DNA of 64,000 bases from contig VSDK01009657.1 of NCBI GenBank assembly GCA_009767595.1, forward strand, positions 286,118-350,117, written 5' to 3'. The DNA comes from Symbiodinium kawagutii. Its lineage: Eukaryota > Sar > Dinophyceae > Suessiales > Symbiodiniaceae. Positions 21,698 through 34,395 of the stretch are shown here, piece after piece. The notes below the pieces were generated by a model. It was not told the origin of the DNA. It ran no database searches and worked only from the letters and a program-made list of their open reading frames with translations. The translations under genes were made by a program, and so were the position numbers. The stretch's first letter is position 1, and every line of letters starts with the position of its first letter.

Positions 21698-22252
21698 GTG
21701 AGAGCCACGCACTTGCAAACTGATGCTGTTGCTGTTGTCACAACAGTGGCTGTGGCAACACCTGGGTTTGGTGCAAAACACGGGCAACTAGTTATAGTAA
21801 GAACCAACATTGGTGGCTTTCTGACCTTGACAGAATCAAGTACCAACTCAATAAAATGCCGTCGTCACATCATTGAAGAAGGGCTTCATCCACGGCCCTT
21901 AAGGCTCTTTGGACATCCGTCAGGTTGCTTGCCTCATGGTGGAACTGCCACCTTCCCAACAGGATGCTCACCAACTATGGAAATCAACATCCAAAAGTTG
22001 GGCTGTGAATCACTTGTTTATGAAAATCACGATGCCAATGTGCATGAATGTTTTAATCCATTGAGGAATCGGGTGGACAAAAATTCCAACTGTAGATCTC
22101 TTGGAATCGAAACGGACCCGTTGATCACTGAAGAAGACCGGGCGAGGACAAAACAACAGCTGGACGAAGATGGACGTGTTGGGAGGTCTACCGCCTTGCT
22201 CCCAAACATTCTGCATGGAGCAACGGGGAATAAGATGATTTCTGGTAGATAA
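21698..22252 (+). CDS. Longest non-repeat plus-strand open frame, hypothetical
   Basis: This 184-codon frame has balanced composition and no repeat structure. It reads MRATHLQTDAVAVVTTVAVA at the start and ends with EEDRARTKQQLDEDGRVGRS, then a basic tail. No domain, signal peptide or membrane segment is evident and I recognise no family. It may be a genuine exon or chance, since no splice sites clearly frame it. The minus-strand frames at 22010-22216 are shadows. Confidence 0.25.
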   Translation: MRATHLQTDAVAVVTTVAVATPGFGAKHGQLVIVRTNIGGFLTLTESSTNSIKCRRHIIEEGLHPRPLRLFGHPSGCLPHGGTATFPTGCSPTMEINIQKLGCESLVYENHDANVHECFNPLRNRVDKNSNCRSLGIETDPLITEEDRARTKQQLDEDGRVGRSTALLPNILHGATGNKMISGR

Positions 22253-22893
22253 TTAGTAGCCTATCAGTAGCATCCTGCAAGTTGATGATCATTTCTGGCA
22301 GATTCAAGTCTTACCAAATGACTTTGCTGATCTAGCATTTAGCAAAATTGATGGTATGAAATATACGACTATGGCATTCTAGAGGGGATCTTAATCTGAG
22401 TGTTGATCCAAATGGTTGCATCCGGCATGTTGCGAACATGCAAGCCAACAATTATTGATGTGAAATGAGGGGTTGCTTTGTAGCATTGTGGATCTCCCAT
22501 CATAATCAACTGTGAAAATCAAACATTCTGAACACCATGCGTGGTGATTTATCTTCATTGATCACTATCAACTCGTGTTCAAGAATCTCGACCGCTTACA
22601 TGCCGCGTTTGAAGTCAAGTCACGTTCTTCTTCAACGCATCCTATGCTACGCAAACACATTGGTTATGAGATGTCATGAGCACATGTGATGCCATATCAG
22701 TTGTACATCACTTACGCACATCCCGTTGATGGAGAAATTATGCCTCTTCCGTCCCATTAATGTCAAATATCAACAAACCACCTCCAGCTTAACCATGGCT
22801 CTGGATTTCAGACAGCCCCCAGGGGGTCTTATCAACGGTGGACCCCAATCACTTTTAGCAACTCCAGGCATCAAACGTTGCTGATTGTTGTTG

Positions 22894-22936
<43 letters not shown>

Positions 22937-22967
22937 CCATCATCATCATCACCATCATCATCATCCG
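22894..22967 (+). repeat. (ATC)n microsatellite
   Basis: About 24 ATC units with two ACC interruptions. The methionine-rich minus-strand frame across it is a repeat translation. Confidence 0.95.
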
Positions 22968-23194
22968 AATTTCAACCATTGACAACCACTACCCAGTGTG
23001 AATAAGCACCAATCTCAGCCGTGAATACTTGGATGTGCATCCCGACTGCGCAATGTAAGTGGTGACACTCACTATATGCTATATAATAGGGGTCACTTTC
23101 ACCACTTTCTATCCAAAGTATTTACTGTGGTTTTATCCAAGGGAACTAACCCCAACTGCACATAAGTGTGTGTAAGCCATTCTTGATCGTGCTC

Positions 23195-23255
23195 AATTAG
23201 CTGGTTGCTGGTTTTACCCCCTCGGAAAAACATTGGTTGATCACCATCCCAAAGT
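23195..23255. repeat. GGTTGGTGGTT repeat, copy 2 (diverged)
   Basis: It reads GCTGGTTGCTGGTTTTACCC then CCTCGGAAAAAC, followed by GGTTGATCACCATCCC. The order of motifs matches the family with several substitutions. Confidence 0.4.
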
Positions 23256-23375
23256 CATCGGGAAAAGTATATGAACCATAGTTAACTGCCATATTAAGTT
23301 CACAATTTACCACTAAGCGAACCTTTATCTAACCATACAAACCAAATAACCATACTCAAAACTCGTGAACCATAG

Positions 23376-23544
23376 ACAATCATATCTTTTCCACCGAAGT
23401 CTGGACTCCCAGCGCCTCCTTCGGGTGAAGCGGATCCAGTGCAAGTCTTCACTGCCTGCTTTTCGGCACCCTGCGCCGCTGCTCTGCTCAGTGCTGAGGA
23501 GTACGCTCCATGGCTCAAGTGGATCAGAACACGGTTGCAACAAG
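23376..23544 (+). CDS. Possible isolated exon, function unknown
   Basis: After CCATAG the plus strand is open and reads ISFPPKSGLPAPPSGEADPV, then QVFTACFSAPCAAALLSAEE, then YAPWLKWIRTRLQQ. It ends at a possible donor CAACAAG|GTCCAG. Codons are G/C-ending and the protein composition is normal. It has no ATG. The minus-strand frames across the same island (23300-23569) are judged shadows, but strand choice is uncertain. Confidence 0.3.
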
Positions 23545-23559
23545 GTCCAGGTGGGGCCC

Positions 23560-25480
23560 CCAACGACATAAGTTGGTTAAATTTGTCAATTCATTGCGGT
23601 TAACCAACTTATTAACCAATTCATTTGCTATTATAGCTAGTTAATCTAGGTATTCATTGCAGTTAACCAACGTCATAGCGGTTAATCTTATAGTTTCTGA
23701 TTTGTGAATGTGTGTAACCCACTTGTAGCCATTATACCTTGTAGCTACACTAGTTCTAAGCCAAGCTAACTCAGTGGGGGCACCTTTTAGAAGTTGGATC
23801 ACCCAACTGTTACTGCATCACTGGACCATACCAACTAAGCAAGGGCCAGCATCAAGTGCACAAGCTAGCGATGATTGCCCGTTCAAAAATCATTGTTTTG
23901 GGATGGGGAAAACGGAGGTACTTTTGAGGGATATACTGACATACTCATTTTTAGGGGTCCCCGCTTTTGGGAAACATCCTCATCAGCTTACCATTTAACA
24001 GGGATGTTGTGGAGGGGAATGTAGCTCAGCTCAACTGTGATTTTCATGGCAGGTGAGTATCTACCAAAAGGTACCAGTGATTGCTGGTTCACCACTTACG
24101 GAAGCAAGATATGTGAGCAGCATCCCGGTGAAAGGCAGTTGCATCTGATGCCGTACCTCTGCCTCGGTCTTCTGCTCAGATCGCACCTGGTCCACTATCG
24201 ACTTGGGACCAGCCCAGCTAATCAGTCCTTCAATTTTTTTTTCGATGTTTGAGTCTATTGACTGATGTCAATACGTCCATGTCTATACCGCAACATTTTT
24301 GTTCAGTGAGGGTGCTCACAATCTCCATGGACAGCAACACATCATCCAGCTTAGTGACCTCACCCAACCTCGCATGGGTACCCTCCCAGGATCAACAAGT
24401 CCAACCCTCAAAAGTGGGTGAGAACCCGCTTAGCGACGTTGCGGTGTTGAAGATTTGGGGGTTGATCAACCTCTGCAGCAGCGCCAACAAAGACATGGTC
24501 CATGGCCAAAACTCACCATGGGTTTCTGGAATGACCCATCACTAACCATGGGAGTCATCAAAAAAACAACCCGATGAGGTTCGGAGATGGCCATATCATG
24601 GGGCTATTCATGGCACACATTCGTCAGTCGCTGTTACCGTTTCTTGGTATCTAAAAGAAGTTCCGCTCAACTGCGGAGGAGAACCATGGTTTCACAGAAC
24701 AATTCATCGATTGCCAATCAGTTTCCATCGCTACAAACATCTTTCCCAACCATGTCACCGTGTCGTCGGAGAAACGACGGCGCTTGAAAAAATGGTGGAA
24801 ACATCATCCAAGAAACAATGTGTTTGATGGAATCGATTATGTACCGATTGGGTTTTGTATGTCCCAGCTGCGGTCAAATTTCTTCGGTCAACGGTACGAT
24901 TTGCAATTGTATATCCAGGCATCCCAAGCCATTCAGCACTTTCATAAACAATTGCTATCTACTCTCATGGTATTGGAAAACCCCATACTTCTAAGCAAAC
25001 ACCGGAATATATATTGTAGCAACCTGTACATGAAACTCCTCCCCTCACATCACGGTATTCTCTCTTGTTTGTGTCCATAGCTACTGGAAATTTCCACCAA
25101 ACAATATCACTCTAGAAAATCAATTTCTATGAATTTACATGGGCCAAAAAAATCAATATGGTGCATCCACTAAACATTTGGCAGGCCTCATCGACGGGCG
25201 CATCGTGAAAACCCATGGCGACCAATCGCCGCGTTGACGAGTTGCAGAGCTGCCGAGCACGTCGAAACGAGGGGAGTTGGTGGTTTTGATGTTAGACTTG
25301 TTGGATATACTGTCACGTTGTTCAAAAAAGATAACAAAGTGTACGTAGGTTGAAAAAATGACAACGATACATGAAACGCTAGATTTATGATCATACTGTA
25401 GTATCATGTGTTGTTATTGTTCATGTTGTATACCTGCGTTTCCATTTTTTCCGCGTCATATTCGTTTCGACCTACAAATT
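23560..25480. other. Intergenic stretch with unrecognised open frames
   Basis: It contains a partial MITE. A start-less plus frame near 24565-24825 reads EVPLNCGGEPWFHRTIHRLP and ALEKMVETSSKKQCV, and overlaps two other frames. None can be assigned a function. Confidence 0.35.
23915..23980. mobile_element. Hairpin MITE, partial
   Basis: The right end GGGGTCCCCGCTTTTGGGAA then ACATCC matches the family with substitutions. The left side (GGTACTTTTGAGGG) is only weakly recognisable. Confidence 0.4.
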
Positions 25481-25632
25481 CCAAAATAAATATTCTAAAG
25501 ACGTGGATTCGGCAGGCAGCTGGAGCAGAGGAGGACCTAGACCCAGAGTCTATCAATTTGACTTTGCAACAAGTTTTTGCGCGTACCTACACGGCATATT
25601 TTGTGCGATTAACAAATGGAATGCACTTGTGA
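25478..25632 (+). CDS. Possible terminal exon, function unknown
   Basis: The plus frame ends TWIRQAAGAEEDLDPESINL, then TLQQVFARTYTAYFVRLTNG, then MHL and a stop. This looks like ordinary protein rather than repeat. The upstream part (from the ATG at 25408) is F/Y/S-rich and less convincing, so the true border may be an acceptor AG near 25478-25500. No family is recognised. Confidence 0.25.
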
Positions 25633-26294
25633 ATACACATGGTTTTTGTAAATGAAATTCTGCCAGATGTGAATGGCCACGGTCAGAACAAATGCCACTG
25701 AAAAACCCATCATAAACTGGTCAATGCTGTCGTTGTTGCTCTCAACGGTCCTCTGAGCCCAGAAGCTTCAGAGAAGATGTGCATCGTGACATCGGTGCCT
25801 CTAAGCCATGGATCACAAATGGTGGTTGTTCTCTGGAACATGGGCGTAATTCCAAGACAGTGCCCCGAACTGGGGACCACAGTTTTGGACATGTTCGCTG
25901 GACAATTTTTCCATTCTTGGGAAATGGTTTTTGGGAGGTGCTGAATCAGAGCCCGAACCCTTTACGAGGATAATTTGAAGGGGCTCGTGGCGACTGCCAG
26001 CTATGAATATAACCAAACAAAATCGACCACTGGGTTGTCATTCCAATGAATGTGAACGAAGCAAATTTGCAATCCAACAATCAACCACCCATGCCGTTGA
26101 TGAGCGCTGACAACAGACTGGACCTTAGAATGAGTTCACCCACGTTCTCAACTTCAGCCGCCAACCCGAAAATTTCAACGCAGCAAACCGAACCAAAACC
26201 CATCATCCCACACACAGCCGGCGCAGCGCCAACAGCACCCGATAAAGGCCTTCTGGGCAACCAACCTACCGGCACAGACAGAAGTGCCTCAAAG

Positions 26295-26390
26295 GTGACC
26301 AGGCAGACCGTGGTCCACCCGCTTAGAGCGAGTCTCTGGGAGTTAAGCGGGCGTGGGTCCGGTCTCAGAAGGCTGGCAGGGGAAAGTAAT
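26295..26390 (+). ncRNA. GC-rich dispersed hairpin element, copy 2
   Basis: It shares CCCGCTTAGAGCGAGTC and GGTCT...GGCTGGCA with the copy at 12282. Here the stem is formed by CCCGCTTA and TAAGCGGG, extended by CCAC and GTGG. The motif GGAGTTAAGCGGGCGTGG resembles part of 5S rRNA box sequences, but the rest does not fit 5S. It overlaps the end of an unrecognised open frame (26046-26420). Confidence 0.35.
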
Positions 26391-27740
26391 GTTATCCTAA
26401 CAGTGAAGCGCTTGCAATAGCTGCAATTATTTTTCCAGATTTGGATGTTTTAGCCCTTACTAAATTTAAATTAGCCCTTTTTGATTTTAAATTACAAAAT
26501 GTCAAGTAAGTTGTTCCAGAGCAGCTGCAATAATAGCGCCACATTCACAATAGCTGCAAATATTGTCCAGAAAAATCAAAAATTATCGGATTTTCCCTTG
26601 ACTTTAGCCATGCTCCTACAAGAAAATATCTGCAGGCTATCTATAGGCACAGCTGCAAAGGCCATGAGGCTTACAGTACTTTTTCTGATACGCATCCCAC
26701 AAAGTGAAAACTATTTGGCCAACTTGGAATGCTTGGTCAATCTTGGTGTAAATGCACTCTAAGAAGAAGCATTTTCGGGCGTTTTTGCACGCATTCTATC
26801 TGCGACTGGAAAATTTGTTGGCAAACTGGATGCATTCTAAGTTTCAGTCCGTGACTATATACCGTGCTGAAACAGGAACTGCTGAATGTTCAATCACCGA
26901 CCTCACCTAACTATAATTGATTACTCTCCAAGCCGCTCCTCCATCCACAACAACAATCTTTTGCTTCGCTCCATGATCTCAGCTCAGTCTGGAAAGAAAC
27001 GTCCTTTCCCACGAAGCCAGCAGATTTGGAAAGCCGAAGGGATGCATAAACCCTGTACTTACCAATGTCGATTCCACTGGCGCAGCCCATTGCCCAAATT
27101 GGCTTATGCGACCAGGTCTGCACGAAAAAATTGACTGGCCATATACAATCATCGTGGTTCGCAGAGTAGGGATCTGTATGAACCGAGTTTTGAAGCAGGG
27201 TTGAGGGCCTTGTATCCCTGAATGTGTTACCCGTGTGGTTTCCACTAACATATGGTATGATCCATGGACCCCTACTCATCATAGCATCGCATTGTCAAAA
27301 GAATGATAATAAGATTGCTGTTCATTCATAAATCCATTTTATTGCGTGTGCGTGTTAAAGATTGAGCTGTATCAATAGCACATCAGTTCTGTGGGAAAGC
27401 TGGATCTATAAATATACATACACTCCTAAACCATCCCAATTTACCCTCCAGTTATTCATGGTCTGCCAGTTATATATTAATGGTTTCCCAGGGTTTCTCT
27501 ATCAAATCTGGTGATTTTCTATTGCTATCTTACCTGAGTGTACTCCTGAAGCACCCCATGTTATCCTGGATTTCTTGTTCAAAACCACTAATGACTTGGG
27601 GAGCCCATGGCCGCCAACCAGCAACCCCGGCTTGATGAGTCACTGATCCCCTCGAGGCCCTAGATCAACCAACAGCATCTAGCAGCTGGTTGTTTCTGTC
27701 CATCGATGAGTTCCTTCGACATGAATGAAATTGTATATGT

Positions 27741-27845
27741 GGTACTTTTTATTGGCGGTACCCCCCAAATCATGAATTATTAATCATGTATAGTCAGAAT
27801 AAAGTCAACAATTTTGGGGGTTCCCTATTTTGAGAAACACCCAAA
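27741..27845. mobile_element. Hairpin MITE copy
   Basis: The right end GGGGGTTCCCTATTTTGAGA then AACACCC is well preserved. The left end reads GGTACTTTTTATTGGCGGTA then CCCCCC and has diverged. Confidence 0.55.
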
Positions 27846-28104
27846 TGTATGTAGGTGTATATAGGTGCAAAAGTCAAATGCTTGATTTCTTGAATTGCTG
27901 ACCGTCTGTGGGCTTCTTAAAACCAAAATGCACACACCTGTGTATGTAATGCCGCAATATTTAATTCCATAAATGTAGACTCCATCATCATATATGTATG
28001 ATAATGTGTATTTAACATATATGTGAATGTCTACAATATATGTATGATGATGTGTATGTAGACTACATCATCATGTTAAATTCCTGGGTTGCTGGTTACA
28101 CACG

Positions 28105-28379
28105 ATGTTTTTAGGTCCTACGATGCCTTTAGGTCCTACGATGCGCCCCCCTGATGCCCCCCCAAGAACCTGGCCAACAGGGGCGGCAGCCCCCTCCTTG
28201 TGGATCTCGCGAATGGGCAAAGTAATCCTCAAACTCGAAATCACAAGGCCTGGTCGTGGCACTGGCGAGCGTCAAGCGACCTGGGATGACCTGGGTTACC
28301 AAGAACCGGTTGCTATGGACCCAGAGACAAGGTTCCACAAGCCATCTCTGAAGGACTGCTCATGTGCAAGTCTGAGCAG
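28105..28379 (+). CDS. Possible exon, function unknown
   Basis: This GC-rich plus frame contains GKVILKLEITRPGRGTGERQ, then ATWDDLGYQEPVAMDPETRF, then HKPSLKDCSCASLS. It ends at a possible donor CTGAGCAG|GTCTCT. Its start overlaps a two-copy repeat of TTTAGGTCCTACGATGC (28108-28141). Minus-strand frames are also open, so strand is uncertain. Confidence 0.25.
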
Positions 28380-29385
28380 GTCTCTTGTTAGTGGTGATTC
28401 ATTGATTGGCTAGTTCTTGTTAGTGGCGATTAATGGATAACAACGCTTAATCATCAACAACCAAATTGTTCATATTGGCTAACAATTGCTAAATCATGTT
28501 GGTGAGGAATGGCTAAAAATAATGAGAAACCCATGAGCCCATGAATTCAGATCTCGATGATCGCAGTCCTGTCCCCTTGGCATCCCAGCCCCTCCGACTG
28601 CTCGCAGTCTGGCATACACGCATTGTCCACGGACCTGCACCGCAACTTTCAACACGTGGAGCTGAGCTGCTGATTCTCTCAGGTTGCCCATCACTGGTGT
28701 GGTAAAAGACCAATTTATGGTCAAAGAAATTGCTCATAAGCGCCATCTCTGGTTTGCCCACGTAAGCCAAAAAACAACCAATGGCAGCAAGAATGGCATC
28801 AGCAACATCAATACCAAAGGCAACAACTGGATAAGAAGTTCAATAAAGCGCAATATGTGTACAGAACTCTGATGGCTTCCCGCTACATTTTCCAAGGGAT
28901 ACCCTCAACTTCTTGGTTGGTTTAGATCTTGCTGCGGAGAACTCCAGATTTGTCACCGCTGTTGAACTGTTTCTCTTTTTTATCAAGGTTTATAGTGGGG
29001 TTGTTCCTTTTGCCCTGTTCGTCTGTGGTGGTGGCCTTTGTAGGCTCATCATAGCTTCTGCTTTTCAAACATTTTGGAAGGCCATTGGCAATATCTTTGC
29101 CTGCCTGTCAGAACAGTCTGTCGCTCCTTTGTTGAAGGACTTTTCCCTGAGACCAGTGGCCGCGCTTCGCGCCAGGCTGCGCAAAGGGACGCGCTGAGTC
29201 AGAATGAAAATATACGTATATGCCGATGCGCATACCAAGTATCCATATGTATTCTACACTGTACAGATTGACGATATTGTTTCCAATCATCACATGTTTG
29301 TCGATGCGCCTTTTAAATATATATATATGTTTCAATATATATATATATAGATAAATAAATATATATATATATATATATATACATG

Positions 29386-29490
29386 TGCCGGTTTCTCAAA
29401 ATCAGGATGCCCCAAAATCATGCTTCATATTAACAAAGTTTAGTAATCAACCAACCATTTCTGGAGTCCCCTATGACCTGAGAAACTATG
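29386..29490. mobile_element. Hairpin MITE copy
   Basis: The left GCCGGTTTCTCAAAATCAGG pairs with the right GTCCCCTATGACCTGAGAAA. The internal AATCAACCAACCATTTCTGG is family-typical. It sits next to a TA-repeat tract. Confidence 0.65.
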
Positions 29491-30272
29491 ATTAGTAGTC
29501 CCACCACACTGCGCGCATCTGCGCGCCTGCATCGCTTCACCGAGCTTAAGATGGTGCCACTGGTGCCCACCTGGAACAGCCGCTGAGTTTGTGGAAACGA
29601 TCAGCCGGGTCGTTTGGACACAACCAGTAGCTGTTTATCTAGTGATTAAATAAGATTAATGGTTTGTTTATTTGGTGATGAAGCACCTATGTAGTGATTT
29701 CTACGTTGGACCGTTCCTTCGGTTTGTGCGGTGAGCAAACTAACCTGAAATTAGATATTTGATGGGCTCAACAAGCCTGTACTTGATCACACCAACCTGA
29801 ATTTCAAGATCTGATGGGCCAAAGTGGCCGCGGTTGGCAACATGTGTGAATACCGGCTGACCAGGGGATCGCGGAAACTCTACCCTGGTGAGCGGGAATC
29901 ATTGGTAACAAGTCATTTGGCTTGAATGATTTGAACAAGACCAAGTAGCTTAAGCTTGTTACTTCAATCAACTAATTGGTAAGTTGAATAACTAAACCAG
30001 ATGGAATAGTTCTAATCTGAACAAAACTTGAAATCACACAATTGGTTGGTGGAATCCCTGTGAAATTCTCACCCGAGCAGGTTTTCTTGACGGTCAAATA
30101 AACCTTCGAACCGCTTCACAGGGATTCAACCGACCAAAGAACGGACCATAGCACTAGTGGCTACCCGATCCTTCCGTTGCAACCAGCCAACATGAGACTG
30201 GGTCGGAGGCTTCCAGCGGCTTCCAGCTATGCAAGATAAATGATTAGCCTGTGTTCCATCATGATTGGAAAT

Positions 30273-30379
30273 GTTGGTTTCTCAAACGAGGTGTACCCCC
30301 AAATCCTTCAGTTGATTAACAATTTACAGTAGGGCAATAAACCAACCATTTTGGGGTCCCTTATTTTGAGAAACCACCA
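30273..30379. mobile_element. Hairpin MITE copy, well preserved
   Basis: The left TTGGTTTCTCAAACGAGGTG and the right GGGTCCCTTATTTTGAGAAA then CCACC pair. The internal AATAAACCAACCATTTTGGG is present. Confidence 0.7.
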
Positions 30380-32924
30380 GTTAATGACTAGACGCAGTGG
30401 ATTCTTGCTAGCCAAACACGGCATGTTCTAAGCCATGCCAGCGAAACAAAAAAACAGTTGGAAGCCGCCCTATTTGCTTTGGTTAATGGTGGCTGTACAG
30501 TGATCCCAATTAATGGTGGCTCACCTTGGTTAATGGTGGTTTCTGATGGTTACTTATCTTGGTTGCAGGTAGTCAGTTCGAAGCCAGCTCCTGATCTAGG
30601 CACTACCATGCCTTTTGGGATTGTCAGTCGAACTTGACTACAGTCCTTGATGAGATAGCGTTTTGCAATCAATTATAGTGTATCAACCAAGGAATCTACT
30701 TGTATCTTAGCATTTACACATACGCAGGCACATATATTTATATATGTGTGTGTATTTCTATGTACTGATTGATTTACATGCGCAAATGTACATGTGTATA
30801 TATATATATATATATGTAAATGTAAATGTGAATAAATAAATAAATATGTATATATATATATATGCAAGTGTGTGTGTTTTTCAAATCTATCAATTGCAAT
30901 AGGACAGCAAAAACATGCTGTTTGATATTTACTGGAAAACCACCTGATTCTTCAAGTATCGCGCTGGGAAGGTTGTGTTTGTGGTTTGGAGTCGATCTCC
31001 CACCTTCTTTTCAAAGCTCCCTTGAAAGACTTCGAAGAAAAGATGCTCCTTAGCAGCCATGACATTGACAGAACAGGTATCAAAAGTCTAAAAGTCCTTG
31101 TGAACCGTACGACTCAACCATCATGGTCAATGGGTCATATGGGTAGCATGGATAGGCGCAGTTCAGGCATTCGAAATGTGCCGAAATATTTATATACGTA
31201 TATTTGTGTATGTATATATATATATATATCTATATACTCATCATGGAAAAATGTATTGTTTTTGAAGCGAAAAAGTAAAGTAGATATAAATGTGTATATA
31301 TATAGGTATATACAGGCACGCACATGATGTGCTACAGCAATGTACGAAAAAAACATGTGTTTCACATCCTCCGGTTGAACATTCATCCTTCGGAAGGTTT
31401 GAAAACGATTGTTCCCTGATAAATGAGGATATCAATCAGCTAGAACTGAATTGTAATAAATGATATTAAAATAACATGAGACCGTTAGCAATGGATGCAA
31501 CTATTGGTTGTTTATAACGGTATCATCTGATCAATGACCTGTGTAACGCATGGAGTAAAACAAGGGAGCATGGCATAGGAGATTGCAACCATTCATGTTC
31601 CATGAAAGGATCAGGCCGGAAAAACACCCCCAAATTACCATACACAAGGGAACTACTGCGTTTGCTGTATCCAATGCAAAGGTGGTTCATGACAATGGGG
31701 ATCTCCCATGTCCGTCAGCAGCCACCTGTCCCCTGCAAGAGACAGAGCTACCACTACGTGAGCAGATTTACGCGCGTGCAATGAAGAAACCCTAGCGGTC
31801 CCATTCATTGGATAAACGGGTAGTCCAAAACTGATCTCGCAAAAAAGTGGGTATGTGCCGTCAAAATATTACATTTATCTCGATAATGCGCAAATGAGTG
31901 GGGCCACAAGATGCAGGAAACCAAACAAACAACAACCCACTGCCCATGTTTCAAAACCCAAATTCACCAAACACGCCTCCACACAGAATCGAACGCCGCT
32001 GCGTCACGCATCATACATCCCATCTCCTTCTTTTAAGTAAACATATCTTATATATTTACATTGATCACATCATACATACAATGACCCATCTTGCATCGAA
32101 TGTATCTCTACACCAGCACGTCCTTTTCATCCAAACATCTACACATGTGATCCCATCATATCCACCACTCCACCGGTTGCTGGATACCCACCAGGTACCC
32201 GGACCCATGCGGGCCAACTGACTCGAAGCAAGGTATCACCGAACAAACGGACCTTGATGGGGAAGAAGGGAACATAACCTGAGCGGCAGCAACCATCGGC
32301 CGCTACTGATGGCAAATGTAGGTAATTGAAGACATGAAAATCCTGGCCATCAGCATCGTTTTTACTAAAAGTACTATTAACCATCTCAAGCGCACCGCTT
32401 GGAAACGCAACCGCCACAGTCGCAGGCCTGATGCGTCTCAAGAACCGGTTTTCCCCTGGGTTTGTTTTCAGCCACCTTCCGGATATGGATCACATCTTGT
32501 GTACTTCTATCCGAAAGCCGCATAATAGGAACCAACGGCTCTTGAGATGTCTGCCCGGCAACTAGAACAGCAAAACAACCAGCAGTTGTTCATTGGGGTG
32601 CACGCGCGTTTTGTGAGCTACATGTTTTCGCCTAATTTTATTGAATATACTCATTGAAATACTCAAGGTTGCTATTCGAGGGGGCTATTTGCCATCAACA
32701 AATACATAATGAGTGAGCCTGCCCAAAACTACTCGCGTGTTTTGTTGAGGTTATTTCACCCGCCTTCAGCTGTCACAAAAAATATGTGCATCAAAGGTAT
32801 TTTCCTTCCAGCCGGCGCTAGAATGTTTTTGCCGTGCAACCTTCTCGAAATGTCCAAAAAAAATCGCGCCGTAAGAAATTGGTTGACACGTCGGCTGATT
32901 GACCCGCAGCCACAAATGCGTGCG

Positions 32925-34273
32925 TTACAGCACAAAATTGTATATATTGGCCACCCGGCGCAGCCTCATTCCAAAAACGCAAAGAATCGGAAAGACCTGG
33001 CTGTTTGCGCATACCACAGCCCACGAGCACCACATTTCTTCATTGATGTGGCGTGCTCAAGAACCCATCTCCGTTCTGTTTGTGGTGAACCAGTATAGAT
33101 GACCAAGACTATATATCTCAATACTAGCAAATAACCGTTGGATGCAACAATGTTTTTCTCCACTGCATTTGAAGTGCCAACTCTTCAGGATTCAGAAAAT
33201 GCCTGCCGCCCTCCAGGAAGCACTGGCAGCAAGATTTTCTGCGATTTACCGCCCGGGATTTCTCTTATCAATGGTTTTTACATTGTATAGTTTGTCGGCT
33301 AGTGGCTATTCATGATGCTCTCGAATCACAGTGGCAGCAACAACAACGGCATGGAGATTAAACTTAACACCTCCTCAAGTACAGCTGCTGTCCCACGTTT
33401 ACATATTTAATTCTAAATCTTTTCTATGCAAACAAAAGCAGGTTTTTTGCAAGAAAAAACACATTTTAATTCAAAACCGAACATGTTTTTAAAAAAGTAT
33501 CTATATCATATTTAGAGATTTTTTTCATGTTGGGAAACCTTTCTGATCCAATCCCCCTCTGATCTAGGGTGCCAAATTGATTTGCTGAAAGCAAACACGA
33601 ATACATCAATAACCGCAGAAACAACAATCCACAGGGACAGGAGTCAGAAGATTTACCGTGGTCATCAGTCGGGGGGCTTGGCGTACCCCTAATGGCTACA
33701 ACCAGTTCGATCCAAGGTCGGACCATCTGGTAATGAGACCGCGAAATCGGTGGAGCAATCTGAGCATCTGCACGTTTCAAGAACCATTGGCTGGATCCCC
33801 TGGCTCTTTTGCAAAAATTGCATGACATTGCTTCCACCGAGAATCCAGCCAACTCTGTTGAAAGATGCGGCGGTTTCAAACCTGACGGGGCTCGTGAAAG
33901 CACATATCTGAGACAAATGTTTCTGCAACCGTCGTCATTTAGATATACAGCCTGTCGCTCATGCGTTGATCAAAATCAGCGCCCAACAAATTCTTTGACA
34001 CGGAAATTCACAGCAGCAAATGCATTAAATGTAGCCCTGTGTGTTTTTGAAGAACAAGTGAGTCGTTGTTCTTGAAGGCCTAAGCATTTCTACAGTGCGA
34101 TCCTGATGCTTCCAATTGACATGTTGCCTCCCGTGCCATCTGCTATTGGGAATCTTTTCAATTCCTCCGGATCCGCGTGCTGCTCGGCCACCCTGGCCAC
34201 AATTGCGTTCTGCCACTGTAAGACCTGGATTGGGACCATTTGCACTTTGTGAAGCTCTGCTGCTGGAGTTTCA
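32925..34273 (-). repeat. Left arm of the second, diverged inverted repeat
   Basis: It is the reverse complement of 42066-43262, with shared blocks such as gcctgccgccctccaggaag, cggggggcttggcgtacccc, tggctggattc and ggaggaattgaaaagattcc. It carries about 240 bp (33350-33590) absent from the other arm. The outer border fades near gcgtgcgttacagcac, and the inner border is gctgctggagttt. No flanking target duplication was found. Confidence 0.8.
33689..33928 (-). CDS. Open frame conserved between the two arms (left copy)
   Basis: The minus frame contains ETAASFNRVGWILGGSNVMQ, then FLQKSQGIQPMV, then STDFAVSLPDGPTLDRTGCS and ends at a stop. The right arm keeps the same frame and the same stop, with mostly conservative changes and one in-frame three-base length difference. 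A second minus frame (33466-33903) is also open across the region, so the real frame is uncertain. No family is recognised. Confidence 0.3.
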   Translation of the reverse strand: MQKHLSQICAFTSPVRFETAASFNRVGWILGGSNVMQFLQKSQGIQPMVLETCRCSDCSTDFAVSLPDGPTLDRTGCSH

Positions 34274-34280
34274 AGTCGCA
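34090..34280 (-). CDS. Short open frame at inner part of left arm, doubtful
   Basis: The frame ends TPAAELHKVQMVPIQVLQWQ, then PEELKRFPIADGTGGNMSIG, then SIRIAL and a stop. The right arm encodes PEELKRFPMANGAAGNMSIG and SIRIAL with the same stop (42150-42240). Its upstream part is shifted by an indel. An alternative frame (GGIEKIPN...RQHVNWKHQDRTV) is also shared. Confidence 0.2.
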
Positions 34281-34395
34281 CACAGCTGCTTCGACCAAAC
34301 ACCGCTGTAAAAACCGCAGGTCGCTGCAGCTGCAGCAGCGATTCGTTGGGAGCCTGGAAATGTAGATGAGCGTGCAGTTTGCGTATGAGCATCGG

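Larger units (their letters stand above)
22260..23375. other. Intergenic stretch with one ATC microsatellite
   Basis: It contains the ATC microsatellite and one diverged GGTTGGTGG repeat. No coding signal was found. Confidence 0.45.
25640..28100. other. Intergenic stretch
   Basis: It holds the GC-rich hairpin copy 2 and one MITE. Unrecognised frames lie at 26046-26420 (N/P/T-rich) and 26911-27282. A two-copy repeat ATATGTATGATxATGTGTAT lies at 27990-28060. Confidence 0.4.
28390..32900. other. Intergenic stretch with TA repeats
   Basis: It has TA-rich tracts at 29317-29385, 30785-30865 and 31186-31235, plus two MITEs. A plus frame at 28913-29197 and the plus frame at 32709-33098 are unrecognised; the latter runs into the second inverted repeat. 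Confidence 0.45.

Noticed and set aside
26330-26360. GGAGTTAAGCGGGCGTGG as a 5S rRNA fragment
   Set aside because: Only one box-like stretch resembles 5S; surrounding sequence instead matches the dispersed hairpin family.
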